Source: UBA6244 sp963676875 (GTDB lineage: Bacteria; Bacteroidota; Bacteroidia; Bacteroidales; F082). From it: DNA of 64,000 bases. This document shows, in pieces, positions 44,148 through 53,167 of this stretch. The stretch is taken from the NCBI GenBank assembly GCA_963676875.1, contig OY781436.1, positions 1,364,001-1,428,000 of the forward strand. Reading direction: 5' to 3'. How positions within the stretch are numbered: the stretch's first letter is position 1; the number at the start of each line of letters is the position of its first letter. The position numbers and the translations under genes were made by a program. Below the pieces are notes generated by a model. That model saw only the letters and a list, made by a program, of their open reading frames with translations. It was not told the origin of the DNA and made no database searches.

Positions 44148-45025
44148 ATTTATGGATTGAAGTAAATTCAAATTGTAATTATAAATGTTTGTTTTGCTAT
44201 AACAGTTGTAAAAATATAGTCTCACAATCAATATTTGATATTTCTTTGATAAAGAAGGTTAGTGAATCTGCTATTTTTAAATTTAATAATGTTTGTCTTT
44301 CTGGTGGTGAGCCTCTTCTTTTGGAGAATATTAATGAGGTTATAAAAGAAATAGGTAATTGGAATGTTCCTATTCAAATTACCTCAAATGGTTCCATAAA
44401 AGCTGAGAACTTAGATTTTTGGCATAAGAATAATGTTGATTCAATTCAGATTCATCTTCATTCACATAAACCTGATATACATGATTTTTTGACAGATTCG
44501 AGAGGTTCATGGAAAAGGAGTATTGAAACTATTTATTATTACCAGTGCTCTAAAATTAAGGTTGTACCTATACTTATTGCAACCTCACATAACTATAGAG
44601 ATTTGTTAGATGTTATTGATTTATGTGCTTACCTTAAAATTAATACAATACTTGTTAATACATTCTTACCTTTTAAAGGACGTGGATTTGAACATAATGA
44701 AAAACTTGCAATAAGTGATTTAGATGAATATTATCAGATTTTAAAAGAAGGCTTTGAATTAGCAAAATCAAATGGAATCGAGATGTATATAGGGACACCA
44801 TTTTCATCAAAAGAATTAAATAGTAAATGGATTAAATATACTAAACGAGAAGAAAAATGTAATCCAAAAATAGTCCTTGATGAATTTGGAAATTTAAGGT
44901 CTTGTATTCAAGAAGACAAATCGATATGTAACATAAATCAGGAGAATTGGGAGGGAAATATAAAACAAAGCCTAACACTTTGTATAAGTAATGGCAGGGA
45001 ATGTGCAAAATATCAAGGTTTGTAA
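44132..45025 (+). CDS. Radical SAM enzyme with Cys-rich C-terminus, probable peptide maturase
   Basis: 297 residues. The 4Fe-4S ligand motif CX3CX2C is near the start: Cys15, Cys19, Cys22 in VNSNCNYKCLFCYNSC. The SAM-binding GGE motif is at 58-60 (CLSGGEPLL), and QITSNGS and IQIHLHSHKPD follow on the partial TIM barrel. The C-terminus has five Cys (243, 258, 266, 284, 291) in the order C-X14-C-X7-C-X17-C-X6-C, like a SPASM/twitch auxiliary cluster region found in RiPP-modifying enzymes. Start ATG lies inside the peptide gene. The likely reaction is radical modification of the encoded peptide; this is inferred. Confidence 0.85.
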   Translation: MWNKLDLWIEVNSNCNYKCLFCYNSCKNIVSQSIFDISLIKKVSESAIFKFNNVCLSGGEPLLLENINEVIKEIGNWNVPIQITSNGSIKAENLDFWHKNNVDSIQIHLHSHKPDIHDFLTDSRGSWKRSIETIYYYQCSKIKVVPILIATSHNYRDLLDVIDLCAYLKINTILVNTFLPFKGRGFEHNEKLAISDLDEYYQILKEGFELAKSNGIEMYIGTPFSSKELNSKWIKYTKREEKCNPKIVLDEFGNLRSCIQEDKSICNINQENWEGNIKQSLTLCISNGRECAKYQGL

Positions 45026-45161
45026 TCCGCTCAAACAGCTTAGCGGTTTGACAGGGAATTTCTACGCAATCTGCCACTACTCATACAATTTACCGTTGTG
45101 CTTAATGAAAAAGAACAGCTCCAGATTCAAGAGACATCTGAAATCAAAAGTAGAATATAGT

Positions 45162-45365
45162 TTATTCAACATATTCCAAAATATCACCAGGTTGACAGTC
45201 TAATGCCAAACAAATTGCATTTAATGTTGAAAAACGAATTGCTTTAACTTTTCCTTGTTTTAGGATTGAAAGATTGACTGTTGATACACCAACTGTTTCA
45301 GAAAGTTCTTTTAATTTTAATTTCCGTTTAGCCAGCATTACATCTAAATTTACAATTATAGGCAT
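45162..45365 (-). CDS. XRE-family HTH regulator
   Basis: 67 residues, a single Cro/CI-type helix-turn-helix (PF13443-like): IVNLDVMLAKRKLKLKELSE, TVGVSTVNLSILKQGKVKAI and RFSTLNAICLALDCQPGDIL EY. It follows the membrane protein gene on the minus strand by 10 bp and is probably co-transcribed. Minus orientation is unusual in this array. Confidence 0.88.
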   Translation of the reverse strand: MPIIVNLDVMLAKRKLKLKELSETVGVSTVNLSILKQGKVKAIRFSTLNAICLALDCQPGDILEYVE

Positions 45366-45375
45366 ACTTATAGAT

Positions 45376-45882
45376 TTAAACTATTAAAGAACTTTCAATA
45401 TCATTTAATAAATTATTATAATTCTTTTCATTTTTACCCCAAGAATACATTTGAAATAAAGTTGTGGAACAGAATTTCATTATTGTTTCGTTTCCATTTG
45501 ATTCAAAACTTATATATAAATTCTCACCCCAAGACTTAAATGTTATAGTTGAAATTGCTAAAATTTCAAGTTTTTCTTTATTAGTTTCAACTAACTTAAA
45601 ATCGGAGATATCAATTACCTCAATGATTTTTTCAAACATCAAGTCTTTAGGAATATCGTATGATTTTTGATAACGAACTTTTGTTGTAAATAGATTATAT
45701 GGACTTGTAAAGTAATTCTTGAATAAAAGAGATTTTCTAATTATCAAATTGAAAATAAAAAAGCCTATAATTAGAAAGAGTAAAACCATCATAATATGGT
45801 TATTAGGTTTCAAATAATAAGTCATTAGACCTGAAATAAGCATAATCAAGACCGCTACCAAAATGTGTTTGAAAGTTTTCAT
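45376..45882 (-). CDS. Two-helix membrane protein in operon with XRE regulator
   Basis: 168 residues. Two membrane helices (ILVAVLIMLISGLMTYYL and IMMVLLFLIIGFFIFNLII) precede a soluble domain of about 110 residues with FEKIIEVIDISDFKLVETNK and EILAISTITFKSWGENLYIS. Not recognised. Small membrane protein plus XRE pairs are common in this phylum and often control each other; this pair is probably such a unit. Confidence 0.65.
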   Translation of the reverse strand: MKTFKHILVAVLIMLISGLMTYYLKPNNHIMMVLLFLIIGFFIFNLIIRKSLLFKNYFTSPYNLFTTKVRYQKSYDIPKDLMFEKIIEVIDISDFKLVETNKEKLEILAISTITFKSWGENLYISFESNGNETIMKFCSTTLFQMYSWGKNEKNYNNLLNDIESSLIV

Positions 45883-46007
45883 ATAGAACTATTTTTAAAA
45901 TATATATGCAAATAAACAAATAAATAGAATGATAAACAAATATTTTTTAATGTTTATCGTTAATTTAATCATATAGTATAAATTGAAATAGTAAATCACT
46001 AAGCACA

Positions 46008-46061
46008 ATCGAGTAGACGGCTCCGCCAGAATTAACTGACGGAGTGCGCCTCTCACACCAC
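46008..46061 (+). repeat. Border repeat
   Basis: CACAATCGAGTAGACGGCTC, hairpin CTCCGCCAG/CTGACGGAG, then TGCGCCTCTCACACCAC, cut by an IS3 left end at the same base as the copy at 34.9 kb. Confidence 0.8.
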
Positions 46062-46140
46062 TGAAGTGGCCCAAAAAAAACCGGACAGAGAAATGATTAC
46101 TTTTATAATTCCTGTCGTATGAAAAGAGAGACCTGAACAT
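46062..46140 (+). mobile_element. IS3-family left-end remnant
   Basis: TGAAGTGGCCCAAAAAAAAC and TTCCTGTCGTATGAAAAGAG; the similarity to orfA stops after about five codons. Confidence 0.65.
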
Positions 46141-46313
46141 TGACAAGAAGTGAAACCGAAATAAGAAACATCTGGAGCAACTGGACTGGACAGACAAACG
46201 AGATGAACCGTGCTTTGTCATTCGACTGAGAATGACAAGATTTCAATTTCCGCCGCTTCGCGTTTTTTATCCCGAATGCTTTCGGGACTCTGCCAACCCA
46301 CCATCCAATATTT

Positions 46314-46335
46314 GCCAGGTATTTCATTTACTGGC
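46314..46335. promoter_or_regulatory. Inverted-repeat operator candidate of the second AbiEi-like gene
   Basis: TTGCCAG...CTGGCG (GCCAG 46314-46318, CTGGC 46331-46335), placed before a TATCTTTG -7 box at 46370-46377 and 61 bp before the start codon. Position parallels the GGCAGCA operator of the first AbiE locus, with different arms. Confidence 0.45.
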
Positions 46336-46395
46336 GTATTTTTGATTTCCAAATTAAGCCAAAAATTTCTATCTTTGGCGAAAATTGGATTCAAT

Positions 46396-47163
46396 ATGTC
46401 TAAAGTATTAGAAAATAGAATGATCGAAGAATTCAAGGATAAAGAGTACTTTACACGTGAAGAACTCTTTCATTTCTATCGATACTTCGAACCTGAACTG
46501 AAAGAAGGGACTTTCGGGTGGAGAATCTATAACCTGAAAAACAGAAACATCATTAAACCTCTCAAAAGAGGACTTTATATTATCTCTTATAAGCCCAAAT
46601 ACAAACCGGACATTTCCCCAAGTCTTCTTAAGATTGCGAAACAGTTATCCGAAAAGTTTGATGAGGTTAAATACTGTGTTTGGGAAACTGTTTGGCTGAA
46701 CGAATTTGTTCAGCACCAAACCAGTAAATCAACTTTGTTCATCGAAGTGGAGAAGGGATTTGAAGAATCTCTTTTCTATGCTCTTAAAGATAACTTACAC
46801 AAAGAAGTTTTTTTGAATCCGGATGAAAAGACGATCGATTTTTACGTAGCAGAAAGCAATCAACCTGTCATCATTAAAAAACTCCTGACAAGAGCTCCAT
46901 TAATGAAACGAACTGAAAACAAAACTATACTCTATACGCCTACTCTTGAAAAGATACTGGTTGACTTGTTCGCTGAAGAACGCCTTTTCTATTACTTACA
47001 AGGTGGTGAATTGATGCATATCTATGAAAATGCCCTTAGCAAATACACAATCAATTTCACCAAATTATTCAGCTACGCCAAAAGAAGGGAAAAAGATAAC
47101 GATATCAAACAGTTCATGACCAACCATATGTTTCATCTGGTAAAAGACATTGTTGATGATTAA
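46396..47163 (+). CDS. AbiEi-type antitoxin, second locus
   Basis: 255 residues from ATG 46396, 19 bp after a TATCTTTG promoter box. Domains as in the first locus: MSKVLENRMIEEFKDKEYFT and a winged helix (FGWRIYNLKNRNIIKPLKRG), then YCVWETVWLNEFVQHQTSKS, PVIIKKLLTRAPLMKRTENK and TPTLEKILVDLFAEERLFYY. It is intact although its toxin partner, which overlaps it by 14 bp, is truncated. An orphan antitoxin may still repress or protect against related toxins. A longer frame from 46210 reads through repeats and is not used. Confidence 0.88.
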   Translation: MSKVLENRMIEEFKDKEYFTREELFHFYRYFEPELKEGTFGWRIYNLKNRNIIKPLKRGLYIISYKPKYKPDISPSLLKIAKQLSEKFDEVKYCVWETVWLNEFVQHQTSKSTLFIEVEKGFEESLFYALKDNLHKEVFLNPDEKTIDFYVAESNQPVIIKKLLTRAPLMKRTENKTILYTPTLEKILVDLFAEERLFYYLQGGELMHIYENALSKYTINFTKLFSYAKRREKDNDIKQFMTNHMFHLVKDIVDD

Positions 47164-47374
47164 GAACAAGTGCTTTTCAGAAGAGTGGTTGGATCAATTC
47201 AAAAAACAAAAAGACCACAAGAGGATTGACAAAATCATTCTCGAAAAAATGATTTATGCTTTGCATTTGTTGGAAAGTATAAAAGCAAATGGACTTGATT
47301 TTGTTTTCAAGGGTGGAACCAGTTTGGTGCTGAAGTGGTCTAAAAAAACCGGACAGAAAAATTATTACTTTTAA
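47150..47374 (+). pseudogene. AbiEii-type toxin truncated by an IS3-derived composite repeat
   Basis: The frame starts MLMIKNKCFSEEWLDQFKKQ and reaches the nucleotidyltransferase GG motif (LDFVFKGGTSLVLKWS), then at 47331 runs into TGAAGTGGTC, the end of the composite repeat, and stops at 47374. About 60 of the expected 300-350 residues remain and the DxD motif is lost, so no active toxin can be made. The intact relative is at 25780-26853. Confidence 0.9.
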
Positions 47375-47693
47375 AATTTCTGTCATATGAAAAGATCGAG
47401 AAGAACATTTACCATTAAACCCAAGTAACGATTGAAAAGAAAGAAACCTGCAACCAAACGAAATATTTTTGCACGTATCACAGTTGCCGAATAAAAAATA
47501 TTCCTAGCTTTACCACACCAAACTACCGATGATCCATTACAATGAAACAAGGAGCTGATTTTAAACGTTTAGAAATATTTAAAAATGGATATATTCCACC
47601 TAATGAGGCATAAAGAAAAATCACATGGGGGTTTTGGCGGTGATGGTATAGTGGAGATAAAGAGCATAGGTGTGTTTTTATATATTAGTTAGC
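47331..47693 (+). repeat. 363 bp composite repeat, copy 2
   Basis: TGAAGTGGTCTAAAAAAACC to TTAGTTAGC; inserted in the AbiEii-like gene. The next gene starts 7 bp after its right end. Confidence 0.85.
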
Positions 47694-47700
47694 AAGCATT

Positions 47701-48051
47701 ATGAAAAAAACGACTAAATATATCATTTGGACTCTTGGAATATTAGGATTCCTATTTTCATTACTTTGGATATATATTGACTTTTATGAAGTTTATGGAA
47801 TATTAAGTGGAGAATTAATTAATGACTATCCTTGGGGAAATGAAAGCTCAAACCCTTGGTATTATGGGAACTCAACTTCATATTGGATATATTGTCTAAT
47901 AAGCGGACTACTAAACTTATCTGCTGCAGTATTCATATTAAATGGAATGTTTAGAAAAAACCATAAACAAATGATAATTGGTTTAATAATAACAACTTTG
48001 ACCTTTTTAATAATGTTTATGAGTGCTTACTTTATAGAACCACCAGCATGA
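47701..48051 (+). CDS. Small membrane protein
   Basis: 116 residues with three helices: YIIWTLGILGFLFSLLWIYI near the N-terminus, YWIYCLISGLLNLSAAVFIL, and MIIGLIITTLTFLIMFMSAY. A polar loop NDYPWGNESSNPWYYGN lies between the first two. Not recognised. It overlaps the next gene by 4 bp, so the two form a two-gene cassette between a composite repeat and an attC-like site. Confidence 0.65.
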   Translation: MKKTTKYIIWTLGILGFLFSLLWIYIDFYEVYGILSGELINDYPWGNESSNPWYYGNSTSYWIYCLISGLLNLSAAVFILNGMFRKNHKQMIIGLIITTLTFLIMFMSAYFIEPPA

Positions 48052-48494
48052 AAATAATTTTAGAATATATTGTTGTTACTTTAATGGTAGTATTTACTCA
48101 GACCGGTTACAGTCAGAATTGCAAAAAATGTGATATGGACAAACTTATCGAACTATCTGAAAATATGGAGAATTTAAATTATCAAACAGTCAAGAATTTT
48201 GTTTGTACGTTTGACTCAATCTGCAATAACAATATTGAATTCTCAGAATGGAGTAATGAATTATTATTTAAATTAATAAACAAGAATTTAGACATGTTAA
48301 ATGGAGCTCTCCATGAATTAGGATATAATTACGTCGAACTTATTTCACTAGAACTAGAATCTCCAGTTGCTGAAGTAGACCTTGCTAAATTATATAGAAT
48401 TGTGGAAAAATCGACTGGGCCGAAAGATATTACTTACATAGAAAAAAGAGCTCTTAAGAAAGCAGCTGCAAAAGAAGGAATTAATATAGAATAA
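48048..48494 (+). CDS. Small secreted protein
   Basis: 148 residues with a signal peptide ending QTGYSQ. The mature part starts NCKKCDMDKLIELSENMENL and has a CKKC pair and another pair of Cys (FVCTFDSICNNN); mostly helical. Not recognised. It overlaps the preceding membrane-protein gene by 4 bp, suggesting a functional pair. Confidence 0.65.
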   Translation: MKIILEYIVVTLMVVFTQTGYSQNCKKCDMDKLIELSENMENLNYQTVKNFVCTFDSICNNNIEFSEWSNELLFKLINKNLDMLNGALHELGYNYVELISLELESPVAEVDLAKLYRIVEKSTGPKDITYIEKRALKKAAAKEGINIE

Positions 48495-48504
48495 AATAAC
48501 GCTT

Positions 48505-48634
48505 GCTAACAATGCATAATACTTTATGGCGTGTTTAGGTCTGAATATGAACATCTTAGTTCCAAATATAAATTGTAGTGGGCAGAAAGATTTGTCTTTC
48601 AAAGTCCGCCACAAAGCATATGCTTCCCGTTAGC
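48505..48634 (+). other. attC-like cassette junction
   Basis: GCTAAC (48505-48510) and GTTAGC (48629-48634) bound 130 bp. The arm GCATAATACTTTATGGCG pairs with CGCCACAAAGCATATGC with few mismatches. Closely related in sequence to the site at 53168. Confidence 0.65.
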
Positions 48635-48655
48635 TGTCATAAAAAACCATACGAG

Positions 48656-50089
48656 ATGAAAAAAGCATTAATTCTTATCATTATCTTTTCAAACCTAATT
48701 GTACACTCGCAAGTAACATTTGAGAAGCGATTTACAATACATACTTATTCATCATCAAGCTCAGTTTTACAACTCCCAAACGATTCTTACGTTCTCCTTG
48801 GTGATGAAAAAACTATTGAGAATAACAATCAAAAAGACATTCTTTTATTAAAACTTAATAATCATGGAGAAGTCCTTTGGTGGAAAAATTATGGCACAGA
48901 TGAGACTGAGTTTGGTAGAGAGGTGAAACAAACCTTTGATAAAGGGTTTATTATTATTGGGTCAACTGCTGATAATCCAAATGATGAATCAGATGTATAC
49001 CTTGTTAAAACTGATTCTTCCGGTAATAAATTATGGGATTTCAGTTATGATATTAAAGATTATGATGCAGGATATTCAATAATTCAAACTAGTGATTCCG
49101 GTTATTTGATAACAGGAGAAAGTAGAATAGATATTGGACCAAATTCCTTCCCTCACTTGTTATTAATGAGAATAAATAAAGATGGTGCGATAGTTTGGCA
49201 AAGAGTTTTCTCAAGTCCAATTGAAATTGGAGAATCTATAATTCAAATATCAGATAGTAATTATATTATTTGTGGAACTACAACTCCAAATAATTATTAT
49301 CAACAAAAATTACTTCTTTTTAAGACAAATTTGAATGGCGATTCCATTTGGTCAAGAAACTACGGTGAATCTGCAAACTATTACGGTTTATCAATTAATG
49401 AAGATTATAATAATGATTTAATTATTTCAGGTTATTTAGTTGATACAAATAACATAGATGAAGTAAATAGTTATTATTTGAAAACCAATGCTATTGGAGA
49501 CACAATTTGGTCAAAAGAATTTAGTGGAATAGGTTATGATATATCCACTTGTGTAGAAACTACCAAAGATGGGAATTATGCTTTTCTTGGATATGGTGAG
49601 ATGACTGAAATGAACAACAAAGACGTATACCTTTTAAAAATGTCACCTGATGGAGATACTATTTGGACGCAATTCTATGGCGGTTCAACAACCGAATATG
49701 GACTTTCCCTTAAGGAAACTTCTGATGGTGGTTTTATTATAAGTGGAATGGCATTTGACTACGATTCTCTACAACCATATGGACGTGGAGTTTATATTAT
49801 CAAAACAGATGAATATGGAAATGTTTACAATACACAAATTATTGAAGATAAGAACCTTTATCTTGAGATTTTTCCAAACCCCTGTTCTGAAGAGTTTACT
49901 ATAGAATCTGACAAACCTATTTCATTAGTAGAAATTTTTGACATGTCTGGAAAAAATATATTTAGTCATCGAATATATGCGAAAAAAACAAAGTTTATTT
50001 ACCACAAGGAAAACTTAGAAAGTGGACTATACATTGTTAGGATTACTAATGATAAGTTCATTTCGTCGAAATTATTGATAGTTGAATAA
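48656..50089 (+). CDS. Secreted beta-propeller-like protein with T9SS sorting domain
   Basis: 477 residues from ATG 48656. Signal peptide MKKALILIIIFSNLIVHS, then about seven repeats of the type DILLLKLNNHGEVLWWKNYG / GFIIIGSTADNPNDESDVYL, i.e. D-xx-L-KTDxxGxxxW and G(Y/F)IIxG, typical of bacterial propellers. The last 75 residues are a type A sorting domain (LEIFPNPCSEEFTIE, NLESGLYIVRI, SSKLLIVE), so it is exported by T9SS. Start chosen at the signal peptide, 22 bp after an attC-like right end. Function unknown. Confidence 0.85.
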   Translation: MKKALILIIIFSNLIVHSQVTFEKRFTIHTYSSSSSVLQLPNDSYVLLGDEKTIENNNQKDILLLKLNNHGEVLWWKNYGTDETEFGREVKQTFDKGFIIIGSTADNPNDESDVYLVKTDSSGNKLWDFSYDIKDYDAGYSIIQTSDSGYLITGESRIDIGPNSFPHLLLMRINKDGAIVWQRVFSSPIEIGESIIQISDSNYIICGTTTPNNYYQQKLLLFKTNLNGDSIWSRNYGESANYYGLSINEDYNNDLIISGYLVDTNNIDEVNSYYLKTNAIGDTIWSKEFSGIGYDISTCVETTKDGNYAFLGYGEMTEMNNKDVYLLKMSPDGDTIWTQFYGGSTTEYGLSLKETSDGGFIISGMAFDYDSLQPYGRGVYIIKTDEYGNVYNTQIIEDKNLYLEIFPNPCSEEFTIESDKPISLVEIFDMSGKNIFSHRIYAKKTKFIYHKENLESGLYIVRITNDKFISSKLLIVE

Positions 50090-50102
50090 TAAAATTACGC
50101 CA

Positions 50103-50230
50103 GCTAACAAAAAATATAATTCATGCCGCCGCTAAGTAATCCTAAGAAAAGAAAAACTAAATTTAAAATACGTAAACCAAAGAAAACTTATCGAATAAGA
50201 TGCGGCACGCATCATATTCAAACCGTTAGC
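50103..50230 (+). other. attC-like cassette junction
   Basis: GCTAAC (50103-50108) to GTTAGC (50225-50230), 128 bp. ATATAATTCATGCCGC pairs with GCGGCACGCATCATAT at 13 of 16 positions. Confidence 0.65.
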
Positions 50231-50251
50231 GAAAATTAGAACTAGACTTTA

Positions 50252-51472
50252 ATGAACCCAAAAGACCGCTTAGGAATAATTACTAGAATTGCACTCCACT
50301 TACAAGAGGAATATAATACTTCTGGAATCAATATGCTTCTTGAAGGCTATGGCATCAAGACTGAAAACATAACGTCAGTCAGCAGTAAAAGAACCTATGT
50401 TATTGATCTTTTAAAATCTCAAAAAGAAGAGTTGTTAATAAATATAGCCAAGGATTTAGAGCTTGAAATAGAATTGCCAATTACAAAATCTACCGAAATA
50501 TCAAATATGAAAATATTCATTTCCCATTCGTCTAAAAACGCAAATTACGGAAACGCTTTAGTTCAATTACTCACAGGAATCGGGATTAAGAGTGAGCAAA
50601 TAATCTTTACAAGTAATTCTGCCTTTGGTATTCCAATTGGTCAAAACATCTTCAATTGGTTAAAAGATAGAATAAATGAAAAACCATACGTAATTTATCT
50701 TCTTTCGCCAGAGTATTATTCAAGTGTTGCTTGTTTAAATGAAATGGGAGCTGCTTGGGTTATTGAAAACCAACATTCAATGATTTTCACGCCCAACTTC
50801 AAACTAGATAGTTATGAATTTCAAAATGGTGCTTTAGACCCTAGAGAAATTGGTTTTTATATTAATGATGAGGATAGGTTGACTGGTTTCATTGAATCTT
50901 TAAAAGATGCATTTGAAATATCTCCAAATCAAGTTTTAATAAATCAAAAATGTAGAGATTTCATTCAGCAATTAGAAGCATTCCCAAAGGCACCAATTAT
51001 TTCATCAGTTACTAAAGAAACAGAAAAAATTGAATTAAATACTAAATCTGAAGAAGCTGTAAAACCTAAAACTGAAAAAAAATCTTCGAACAACGCTGTT
51101 GACAGATACTTCAATGATTTAAATAATGGAAAATTAAAAGATGAGGAAGTATTGATAATTCAATATGTAATTGATACTGCCAGATATAAACTTGGGACTG
51201 GCTGGCAAGAAAGCAATGAACAAGAAAATATTAAAGTATGGGAGGATTTGAATGAATTAAATAATACTCTTTCCCTGAATTACAGCACCGCTTTACGAAG
51301 ATTGGATATGAGAAAACTTATAGAAGTATCTGATGTCACTAGCCATGGTAATCCAAAAGAATATCAGTTTATTGAAGAAATGCAAAATGAGCTTTTAGAT
51401 TTACCTCAAGAATTTCATAATAAAGTGCTTGAAATAAAAGAAAGAATTTCGGAAGAGGAATTACCTTTTTAA
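50252..51472 (+). CDS. TIR-domain protein, probable anti-phage or conflict effector
   Basis: 406 residues. Residues 1-80 are a small helical domain (MNPKDRLGIITRIALHLQEE) like effector-associated adaptor domains. Residues 86-225 are a TIR domain: KIFISHSSKNANYG, IIFTSNSAFGIPIGQNIFNW, YVIYLLSPEYYSSVACLNEM with the catalytic-type Glu164. Bacterial TIR domains typically cleave NAD+ to starve infected cells. The C-terminal 115 residues look like a winged-helix or helical module (EEVLIIQYVIDTARYKLGTG, NYSTALRRLDMRKLIEVSDV). It lies in a single-gene cassette 22 bp after an attC-like end. Confidence 0.87.
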   Translation: MNPKDRLGIITRIALHLQEEYNTSGINMLLEGYGIKTENITSVSSKRTYVIDLLKSQKEELLINIAKDLELEIELPITKSTEISNMKIFISHSSKNANYGNALVQLLTGIGIKSEQIIFTSNSAFGIPIGQNIFNWLKDRINEKPYVIYLLSPEYYSSVACLNEMGAAWVIENQHSMIFTPNFKLDSYEFQNGALDPREIGFYINDEDRLTGFIESLKDAFEISPNQVLINQKCRDFIQQLEAFPKAPIISSVTKETEKIELNTKSEEAVKPKTEKKSSNNAVDRYFNDLNNGKLKDEEVLIIQYVIDTARYKLGTGWQESNEQENIKVWEDLNELNNTLSLNYSTALRRLDMRKLIEVSDVTSHGNPKEYQFIEEMQNELLDLPQEFHNKVLEIKERISEEELPF

Positions 51473-51479
51473 AAACTTT

Positions 51480-51495
51480 CGCTAACACTCTATAT
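51480..51495 (+). other. Left half of an attC-like site cut by a composite repeat
   Basis: CGCTAACACTCTATAT follows the TIR gene by few bases, then the IS3 end begins. The right end of the composite supplies TTAGTTAGC 360 bp later. Confidence 0.45.
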
Positions 51496-51857
51496 TGAAG
51501 TGGTCTAAAAAAACCGGACAGAAAAATTATTACTTTTAAAATTTCTGTCATATGAAAAGATCGAGAAGAACATTTACCGCTAAACCCAAGTAACGATTGA
51601 AAAGAAAGAAACCTGCAACCAAACCAAATATTTTTGCACGTATCACAGTTGCAGAACAAGAAAATTCCTAGCTTTACCACACCAAACTACCGAATATCCA
51701 TTACAATGAAACAAGGAGCTGATTTTAAACGTTTAGAAATATTTAAAAATGGATATATTCCACGTAATGAGGTATAAAGAAAAGTCGGATGGGGTTTTTG
51801 ACGGTGATGGTATAGTGGAGATAAAGGGCATAGGTGTGTTTTTATATATTAGTTAGC
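51496..51857 (+). repeat. 363 bp composite repeat, copy 3
   Basis: TGAAGTGGTCTAAAAAAACC to TTAGTTAGC, 362 bp. One base lost in the linker (AAGAAAATTCC) relative to the others. Confidence 0.85.
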
Positions 51858-51925
51858 AACAAGGCTGCCAAGATAATCTTGTATTGAAAAAATATCAATT
51901 TTAGAAAGTTAATCTCACATTATAA

Positions 51926-53158
51926 TTGAAAAATATATTAATCATAATCCTAACTTGCCTTTTCACAATAACAGGATTGGAAGCCCAAAACCACTGGATT
52001 CAGCTAAACTTTCCAGACACTTTACATATTAAGTGCATAACAACCAACAATTTTGGTGACATTTTTGTCGGTGTCGGTTCAAATAATGGCCAAGGTGGAT
52101 TGTTGAGAAGTACTAATGAAGGTTTGACCTGGGAACTGGTTTATGATGATGGCACTCATAGTATTTTATCAATTGACATAAATGATGACGGACAAATATT
52201 TGCTGGTAGCAGTAACGCATTACAACCAATGGTTATGTCAACAGATAATGGAAACAGTTGGGAGAGAATTGAAACTCCAATTGGTTATGTTGGAAATGTA
52301 ACGTTAATCGAAAGTTATAACGATGAATTATATATTTCAATGTGGGGATCAATAGCTAGTCTTTTCCGCTCAAATGACTATGGTAACACATGGGATACAT
52401 TATATAGATGTAATAGTGTGTCAGAATACATTACTAGTCTTAAATTCGATTACCTGGATAATATTCTTTTTAGCGTTATGGGATTTCAACAAAACACCGG
52501 AGGAGTTTATAAATCTATTGATGATGGTGTTACCTGGGAATTAATGGGACTATATAATCACCAGGTTTCCGGTATGGATATAAATGCCAATTCAGAAATT
52601 TTTACTTGTGATTGGTGGTTAATTAGTGGAGATAACTGTGGAATAAATGCATGGTATATGGACTCGACTGAATTTAGCCTGATACTTAACGGTAGTAATT
52701 TTAATGATTTAAAAATTAACTCGGAAGGAGATATTTTTTCTTGCGGTCCTTTTGGGGTGATCTATTCTGAGAATAATGGGTATAGCTTTGAATATTTTGA
52801 CACTATTTCCCAAATGTCAATCGATCTTATTCACATAAGTTCTAATGATTATGTTTATATCGGACATGAATCATATTTAGCGAAAAGCGCCTTAACTACA
52901 TCAACAGATCAAATTTCTTCACTAGAAAAAGATTTTATTGATATTTATCCTAATCCAGCTAGCAATTCTATAACAATTAAAAATTTAAAAAATGATAAGG
53001 TTGCAAACGTAATAATATCTAACCCAAAAGGAAAAGTAGTTTACAAGAACAATGAATTAGACGATAGAATTGACATCTCAAGATTCGCACCAGGGTCATA
53101 TGTTGTTGAAATTGAATCATCAAAGAATCGTTCAATAAAAAAACTAATAATTAAATAA
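51926..53158 (+). CDS. Secreted propeller protein with T9SS sorting domain
   Basis: 410 residues. The start is a TTG at 51926, giving a proper signal peptide (KNILIIILTCLFTITGLEAQ); no ATG is available upstream. The body has BNR/sortilin-like propeller repeats (RSTNEGLTWELVYDD, STDNGNSWERIE, RSNDYGNTWDTLY, KSIDDGVTWELMG: the S-x-D-x-G-x-T/S-W Asp-box pattern). The C-terminal 75 residues are a type A sorting domain (FIDIYPNPASNSITI, RFAPGSYVVEIES, SIKKLIIK). Exported to the surface; ligand unknown. Confidence 0.85.
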   Translation: MKNILIIILTCLFTITGLEAQNHWIQLNFPDTLHIKCITTNNFGDIFVGVGSNNGQGGLLRSTNEGLTWELVYDDGTHSILSIDINDDGQIFAGSSNALQPMVMSTDNGNSWERIETPIGYVGNVTLIESYNDELYISMWGSIASLFRSNDYGNTWDTLYRCNSVSEYITSLKFDYLDNILFSVMGFQQNTGGVYKSIDDGVTWELMGLYNHQVSGMDINANSEIFTCDWWLISGDNCGINAWYMDSTEFSLILNGSNFNDLKINSEGDIFSCGPFGVIYSENNGYSFEYFDTISQMSIDLIHISSNDYVYIGHESYLAKSALTTSTDQISSLEKDFIDIYPNPASNSITIKNLKNDKVANVIISNPKGKVVYKNNELDDRIDISRFAPGSYVVEIESSKNRSIKKLIIK

Positions 53159-53167
53159 AGCCCAGTT

